Assembly (NCBI GenBank): GCA_020026215.1
Contig: JAHHQT010000060.1
Coordinates: 1-11,645, forward strand
Reading direction: 5' to 3'
Source of the DNA: Muribaculaceae bacterium
Lineage (GTDB): Bacteria > Bacteroidota > Bacteroidia > Bacteroidales > Muribaculaceae
DNA length: 11,645 nucleotides
In this document: positions 8,238-11,645 of the stretch, one piece after another
How positions within the stretch are numbered: position 1 is the stretch's first letter
How the letters are laid out: every line of letters starts with the position of its first letter
Made by a program: the position numbers and the translations under genes
The notes under the pieces: model-generated
Databases searched by the model: none
Seen by the model: only the letters and a program-made list of their open reading frames with translations
What the model was told of the DNA's origin: nothing

Positions 8238-10151
8238 TTATTTGCCTATTTCTATAATCTTCTTTAGGATACTGTCCTTGTCAATTCCACAATATTTTTG
8301 TAACTGAGCCACTGTCCCTTGTTTCACAAAGGAATCCGGCAAGCCTAAACGCTCAACTTTCACATTAGCGTCGTGGTCGTTGAACCATTCGATAACGGCT
8401 GTACCCAATCCTCCGTTAATGGTTCCGTCTTCCACAGTAATCACTTTCTTGAAGCGTTTGGCTACTTCTTGTAATATATCGCCATCGATAGGTTTTAGGA
8501 AAATCATATCGTAATGAGCGGCACTAACGCCTTGTGCTCTCGCTTCTTCAATGGCTTTTGCCGCTGTGTTTCCTATCGGACCGATGGTCAATACCGCCAC
8601 ATCGTCACCATCAGTCAATTTTCGACCTCTTCCGATTTCAATGGCATACATATCGTTGTGCCAATCCTTGTGCTCGCATTTTCCGCGAGGGTAACGAATG
8701 GCAAACGGACTGCGTTTCTTTGATTGTGAAGTGTACATAAGCAGTCTCAAATAGTGTTCGTCAATCGGAGATGAAACAATCATGTTCGGTATAGTGCTGA
8801 GATAGCTCAAATCGAAAGCTCCGTGGTGTGTTGCTCCGTCTTCTCCCACAAGTCCGGCACGGTCAATGCAGAAGGTGACAGGAAGATTTTGCAATGCCAC
8901 ATCGTGGATGATTTGGTCGAATCCGCGTTGCAAGAAGGATGAATAAATGCAACAGAATGGTTTCGCTCCATCTTTAGCCAAACCGCCAGAGAAGGTAACT
9001 GCGTGTTCTTCCGAAATGCCTACGTCGAAGGTGCGTTTAGGGAATGCTTTCTGCATAAATGTCATTGAGCAGCCCGAAGGCATAGCGGCAGTGATACCTA
9101 CAATCTTCTTGTTTTGCTCGGCAAGTTCCACCAAGGTTTTTCCGAATACATCCTGATATTTCAAAATACCATCATCAACGCCTTTGATGCGTTCTCCTGT
9201 TTCCTTGTTGAAACGTCCCGGTGCGTGCCATGCTGATGGATTTTTTTCAGCAGGCTCATATCCCTTACCTTTGATTGTACGTAAGTGAAGGATGCGAGGT
9301 CCGTCCATGTTTTTAATATCGTTGAAAACTCTGACAATACGCAATACATCGTGTCCGTCGTAAGGTCCAAAATAGCGAATGTTCAAGCCTTCAAAGATAT
9401 TTTGCTGTTTGGATATTAATGCCTTCAAACTATTGTTGAAACGCAAGATAATGCCTCTGTGCTGTTCATCTACAAGATGAAGTTTGCGCAATAGTTTGTA
9501 TGTCTTGTAACGGAATGTGTTGTAGCTCTTGGAGGTGGTCATGTTCACCAAGTATCTGTTGAGTGAGCCTACGTTGCGGTCGATAGACATATCGTTATCG
9601 TTCAAGATAATCAACAGATTGCTTTTTGTGGCGGCAGCATTATTCAAGCCTTCGAAAGCCATGCCGCCCGCAATGGAAGCATCTCCAATTACGGCAATCA
9701 CATTACGTTTTGTTTCGTCTTCATTAATTTGTGATGCAATGGCCATACCCAACGCCGCTGAAATGGAGTTGGAAGCGTGGCCTGCAATGAAACTGTCGTA
9801 TTCGCTTTCTTCCGGGTTAGGGAAACCGCTCAATCCGTTAAATTTACGGTTGTCGCAGAATTTGTCTCTACGGCCTGTGAGGAGTTTGTGTCCGTAAGCT
9901 TGGTGTCCAACGTCCCAGACAATACGGTCGTAAGGAGTATTGAATACATAGTGCAGCGCAACGGTCAGTTCCACCGCTCCCATGCTTGAAGCAAAGTGCC
10001 CCGGATTTTCCGAAAGTGAATCGATTAGGAATTCACGAATTTCTTGACAAACTTGAGGAAGTGCTTCCACTGGAAGTTTGCGAAGATCTTTCGGACTATC
10101 TATCTTGGATAGTAAAGGAAATTTCTCTGTATTTATATCAATTAATCCCAA
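8238..10151 (-). CDS. dxs: 1-deoxy-D-xylulose-5-phosphate synthase
   Basis: Dxs condenses pyruvate and glyceraldehyde 3-phosphate with loss of CO2, using thiamine diphosphate and Mg2+. It is the first step of the MEP isoprenoid pathway and also feeds thiamine and pyridoxal synthesis. At 637 residues it is full length. Residues matching the E. coli enzyme include H52 in GHFASS, D157 and N186 as Mg ligands (GDASIAGG at 156-163, LNDNDMSI at 183-190), WHA with H309, the catalytic E381 in SEEHAVTF, R409 in FLQRGFDQ and R431 in RAGLVGEDGATHHG. The usual GDG of the ThDP motif is GDA here. The start codon is TTG (10151-10149). An in-frame stop, the stop of the upstream gene, lies eight codons before it, and no ATG occurs before residue 57, inside the catalytic domain. 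It begins 24 bases after the small membrane protein gene. Confidence 0.97.
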   Translation of the reverse strand: MGLIDINTEKFPLLSKIDSPKDLRKLPVEALPQVCQEIREFLIDSLSENPGHFASSMGAVELTVALHYVFNTPYDRIVWDVGHQAYGHKLLTGRRDKFCDNRKFNGLSGFPNPEESEYDSFIAGHASNSISAALGMAIASQINEDETKRNVIAVIGDASIAGGMAFEGLNNAAATKSNLLIILNDNDMSIDRNVGSLNRYLVNMTTSKSYNTFRYKTYKLLRKLHLVDEQHRGIILRFNNSLKALISKQQNIFEGLNIRYFGPYDGHDVLRIVRVFNDIKNMDGPRILHLRTIKGKGYEPAEKNPSAWHAPGRFNKETGERIKGVDDGILKYQDVFGKTLVELAEQNKKIVGITAAMPSGCSMTFMQKAFPKRTFDVGISEEHAVTFSGGLAKDGAKPFCCIYSSFLQRGFDQIIHDVALQNLPVTFCIDRAGLVGEDGATHHGAFDLSYLSTIPNMIVSSPIDEHYLRLLMYTSQSKKRSPFAIRYPRGKCEHKDWHNDMYAIEIGRGRKLTDGDDVAVLTIGPIGNTAAKAIEEARAQGVSAAHYDMIFLKPIDGDILQEVAKRFKKVITVEDGTINGGLGTAVIEWFNDHDANVKVERLGLPDSFVKQGTVAQLQKYCGIDKDSILKKIIEIGK

Positions 10152-10175
10152 AGCAATATAATATTTTAAGAGTGG

Positions 10176-10352
10176 TTATTTGTCTTTCCCTTTCTTGTAT
10201 TTTTTGTAAACAGGAACAAAGATGACGATTCCCGACGCTACAATAGTAAATAGAACCATAAAGTCAAATTCGCGGCGTGAAATCAGCATTACACATAGGA
10301 AAACCCATAGTAATACCAGACAAATAACTCTGAATATAGTGTATTTACTCAT
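10176..10352 (-). CDS. Small two-helix membrane protein of unknown function
   Basis: This is a 58-residue protein when started at the ATG at 10352-10350 (MSKYTIFRV). Two hydrophobic helices at about residues 7-24 and 29-47 are joined by a short charged turn (SRREFD, 25-30) and followed by a lysine-rich tail (KKYKKGKDK). The tail should face the cytoplasm, giving a hairpin with both ends inside. A longer reading from an ATG at 10397 exists, but a perfect promoter -7 box (10371-10378) lies inside that extension, so the shorter start is preferred. It leads the operon, 24 bases before dxs. I do not recognise a named family. My recollection is that similar small proteins sit before dxs in other Bacteroidales, but I could not check. 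Coding is supported by composition, good topology and tight spacing. Confidence 0.75.
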   Translation of the reverse strand: MSKYTIFRVICLVLLWVFLCVMLISRREFDFMVLFTIVASGIVIFVPVYKKYKKGKDK

Positions 10353-10370
10353 ATTAGTGATATTATTATA

Positions 10371-10402
10371 CAAAGATAACTCTTGTTGACTGAACAAAAA
10401 AG
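10371..10402 (-). promoter_or_regulatory. Promoter for the small membrane protein-dxs-trkAH-ftsK-lolA-trxB run
   Basis: On the minus strand, TATCTTTG (10378-10371) matches the Bacteroides -7 consensus TAnnTTTG exactly. A T-rich run at 10402-10395 contains TTTG at 10398-10395 (spacer 16) and TTTT at the usual 20-base spacing, as a weak -33 element. The box ends 18 bases before the ATG at 10352, implying a leader of roughly 15 bases. Confidence 0.7.
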
Positions 10403-10487
10403 TAGATTGCCGTTTTTTATTTGGTTTTGAAAAAGGTTTGTTTTTATTTCTTTCTGAGAATTAACTCCAAGAAGGATAAAAAAGAAA

Positions 10488-10515
10488 CAGCAATCGTACA
10501 ACGGAACGATTGCTG
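10488..10515 (-). terminator. Second intrinsic terminator-like hairpin between the regulator and the dxs run
   Basis: A perfect 10-bp stem (CAGCAATCGT at 10488-10497, ACGATTGCTG at 10506-10515) with an 8-base loop is followed on the minus strand by TTTCTTTTTTA. It lies 72 bases beyond the first terminator. It may be a backup terminator insulating the dxs promoter, or the end of a short transcript from the intervening DNA. Confidence 0.8.
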
Positions 10516-10587
10516 CCTATGGCTTTCTAAATCTTTAAGCTAAATTCCACTAATAAATATAATGATATTACGAATAAAAACAAATAA

Positions 10588-10610
10588 AAGCTCAATTACA
10601 CATTGAGCTT
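10588..10610 (-). terminator. Intrinsic terminator directly after the response regulator gene
   Basis: A perfect 9-bp stem (AAGCTCAAT at 10588-10596, ATTGAGCTT at 10602-10610) with a 5-base loop lies 9 bases after the stop codon of the regulator gene. On the minus strand it is followed by TTATTTGTTTTTATT. The stem is A/T-rich and so weaker than the trxB terminator, which may explain the second hairpin downstream. Confidence 0.75.
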
Positions 10611-10619
10611 AAAATTGCG

Positions 10620-11252
10620 TTATAAATAACCGTTATCAACTGCTTTTTTTATTAATTCTGCCATGTTACATGCTTTCAATTTTTTCATTAATTTCTTGCG
10701 GTGAAACTCTATGGTGTTTTGTGAAACAAAGAGTCCCTCTGCAATGTCGCTTGAGGTCTTGCCGTCCGCAATACCTTTCAGCACCTCAATTTCCCTCGTC
10801 GTAAGCTCCTCTTGCCCTTCAAATTTTGAACAGCATAGAAGATATTTGGCACTATAGTATTTTTCCTTTCTTAGTGCGTGCTCAATAGCCTCCTTTATTT
10901 CGCTTAATTCGTCACTTTTAAGCGCTATTCCGTCTGCACCACTACGCATCAATTGTTTGATGTACCAGAATTTCTCTTGCATAGAATGCAGAATTGCAAA
11001 AGATTCCGGCTGTATTTTTCGTAGTTGTATCAATAGTTCAAATCCCGAAATGTCTGGTAAGTCAACATCGATGATAATGACATCATAACGGTTTCCCTTT
11101 TGTGTCTTTTTAATAGCATCTTTCCCTGTGGCTGAAAAGTCAAGTTTGTTAATTCCGGAGACTCGATTTAACAAATTCTTAATACAGTAAGCAAATATTT
11201 GTTGGTCTGCAACCAGTAGTATATTCGCTTGTGAGTTCTCTTGAATAATCAT
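10620..11252 (-). CDS. NarL/LuxR-type response regulator, orphan
   Basis: This 210-residue protein has an N-terminal receiver domain (about residues 9-125) and a C-terminal LuxR-type helix-turn-helix (about 148-208). Receiver landmarks are the likely phospho-acceptor D62 in IIIDVDLPDISG, the switch residue S90 and the conserved K112. The acidic pocket, usually two acidic residues, reads VAD, so only D16 is kept and A15 replaces its partner. The DNA-binding part carries the family pattern LTTREIEVLKGIADGK, then SSDIAEGLFVSQNTIEFHRKKLMKKL, with the recognition helix around SQNTIEFHRKKL. No sensor kinase is visible nearby, so its input is unknown. The ATG at 11252 follows a perfect -7 box at a short distance. 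It is a single-gene transcript bounded by its own terminator. Targets cannot be told from sequence; autoregulation through the upstream intergenic DNA is possible. Confidence 0.93.
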   Translation of the reverse strand: MIIQENSQANILLVADQQIFAYCIKNLLNRVSGINKLDFSATGKDAIKKTQKGNRYDVIIIDVDLPDISGFELLIQLRKIQPESFAILHSMQEKFWYIKQLMRSGADGIALKSDELSEIKEAIEHALRKEKYYSAKYLLCCSKFEGQEELTTREIEVLKGIADGKTSSDIAEGLFVSQNTIEFHRKKLMKKLKACNMAELIKKAVDNGYL

Positions 11253-11272
11253 ACAATAGCTGGTTTCAGAAT

Positions 11273-11304
11273 CAAAGATACACCATTTTTATTCAATAAT
11301 AAAA
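11273..11304 (-). promoter_or_regulatory. Promoter of the response regulator gene
   Basis: On the minus strand TATCTTTG (11280-11273) exactly matches the Bacteroides -7 consensus and is identical to the box before the dxs run. TTTT at 11304-11301 sits at the expected 20-base spacing as a weak -33 element. The box ends 20 bases before the ATG, so the leader is only about 15-17 bases. Confidence 0.65.
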
Positions 11305-11546
11305 GATTTTAAATCGATTTTATAGATACTGATGGCGAAAACTACGGATTTAGGTAGGGAACTCGTTTATATTGAGTTACATCTTCCTTTTATGCGTTGC
11401 ATAAATTGAAAATAGTATTTGTGCTTTAGATTCATTTGGAGATCAATTCTTTAAATTGTAAAAAAATAACGGTAGAATTTTGACTTTGAATATAAATTAT
11501 ATTTTATGTGTATTTTAATGCATTTGCAATTCTTTTATGAAATCTC

Positions 11547-11578
11547 AATGTTTTGATGGAAAGATTTGTTTAACTTTG
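11547..11578 (+). promoter_or_regulatory. Promoter of the plus-strand gene at the right edge
   Basis: TAACTTTG (11571-11578) is a perfect -7 box ending 21 bases before the ATG at 11600. The nearest TTTG upstream (11552-11555) is only 15 bases away, shorter than the usual spacing, so the -33 element is unclear. Confidence 0.6.
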
Positions 11579-11599
11579 TATAGTCGAAATGATAAAGAA

Positions 11600-11645
11600 A
11601 TGAGTGAGTATATTTTTAAGTTAAAATTCAAGGTACGTGATTATG
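11600..11645 (+). CDS. Start of a probable acyl-CoA thioesterase (4HBT/YbgC-like), cut by window edge
   Basis: Fifteen codons from the ATG at 11600 read MSEYIFKLKFKVRDY and then leave the window. The pattern of a hydrophobic-basic strand followed by VRDYE is typical, as I recall, of hotdog-fold thioesterases of the 4HBT/YbgC type in Bacteroidales, where the next residues are expected to contain the catalytic Asp region. A perfect -7 box lies upstream and the bases before the ATG are purine/A-rich (GATAAAGAA), both supporting a real start. Fifteen residues are too few for a firm assignment. The gene diverges from the response regulator, which could control it. Confidence 0.45.
   Translation, partial: MSEYIFKLKFKVRDY

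Larger units (their letters stand above)
11253..11599. other. 347-base divergent intergenic region
   Basis: This A/T-rich stretch separates the response regulator (minus) from a plus-strand gene. It holds the promoter-like boxes listed separately, a 10-base palindrome AAATCGATTT (11311-11320) and an interrupted inverted repeat CTAC-N8-GTAG (11342-11357). A one-mismatch plus-strand -7 box TGACTTTG is at 11481-11488. One short plus-strand reading frame (11332-11409, 25 codons) shows no supporting features. I see no RNA gene or strong hairpin. Confidence 0.6.

Noticed and set aside
10353..10397. N-terminal extension of the small membrane protein starting MFSQQEL
   Set aside because: A perfect -7 promoter box lies inside it, and MSKYTIF at 10352 gives a normal membrane hairpin.
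11332..11409. 25-codon plus-strand frame beginning ATG GCG AAA in the intergenic region
   Set aside because: There is no promoter at a suitable distance, no recognisable motif, and frames of this length are common by chance. It overlaps the CTAC-N8-GTAG repeat.

Overview
The window reads as chromosomal core DNA from a member of the Bacteroidota, most likely Bacteroidales. Three things support this. The proteins resemble that lineage (Dxs, TrkA/TrkH, FtsK and SPFH/NfeD types). Leaders upstream of the start codons are A/T-rich with no Shine-Dalgarno sequence. The promoter-like boxes fit the Bacteroides -7 consensus TAnnTTTG. I see no mobile elements, tRNA or rRNA genes, CRISPR arrays or phage genes. 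All genes are on the minus strand except a partial one at the right edge.

Layout from right to left, which is the direction of transcription. A short plus-strand gene fragment (11600-11645) looks like the start of a 4HBT-type acyl-CoA thioesterase and diverges from a NarL/LuxR-type response regulator (10620-11252) across a 347-base intergenic region. The regulator ends at an intrinsic terminator (10588-10610), and a second hairpin with a T-tract lies at 10488-10515. A perfect TATCTTTG box at 10371-10378 then begins a tightly spaced run of seven genes: a 58-residue two-helix membrane protein, dxs, trkA, trkH, ftsK, a lolA-like gene and trxB. Gaps in this run are 8 to 28 bases, no internal terminator is visible, and the run ends at a strong 12-bp-stem terminator (1001-1033). 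Further left is a separate pair: a short NfeD-family membrane protein and an SPFH/stomatin-like protein that runs off the left edge.

The seven-gene run joins different housekeeping jobs: isoprenoid precursor synthesis (Dxs), potassium uptake (TrkA gating ring with TrkH channel), chromosome segregation at division (FtsK), lipoprotein trafficking (LolA-like) and thioredoxin reduction (TrxB). Only trkA-trkH is an obvious functional pair. ftsK-lolA, with trxB close by, also occurs in E. coli. NfeD and SPFH proteins form a well-known membrane pair.

This is mostly an ordinary core region, and I found no convincing undescribed system. The points most worth a second look are the TTG start of dxs and GTG start of ftsK, the uncharacterised small membrane protein leading the operon, the tandem terminators, the orphan response regulator with an altered acidic pocket, and candidate operators in the divergent intergenic region.
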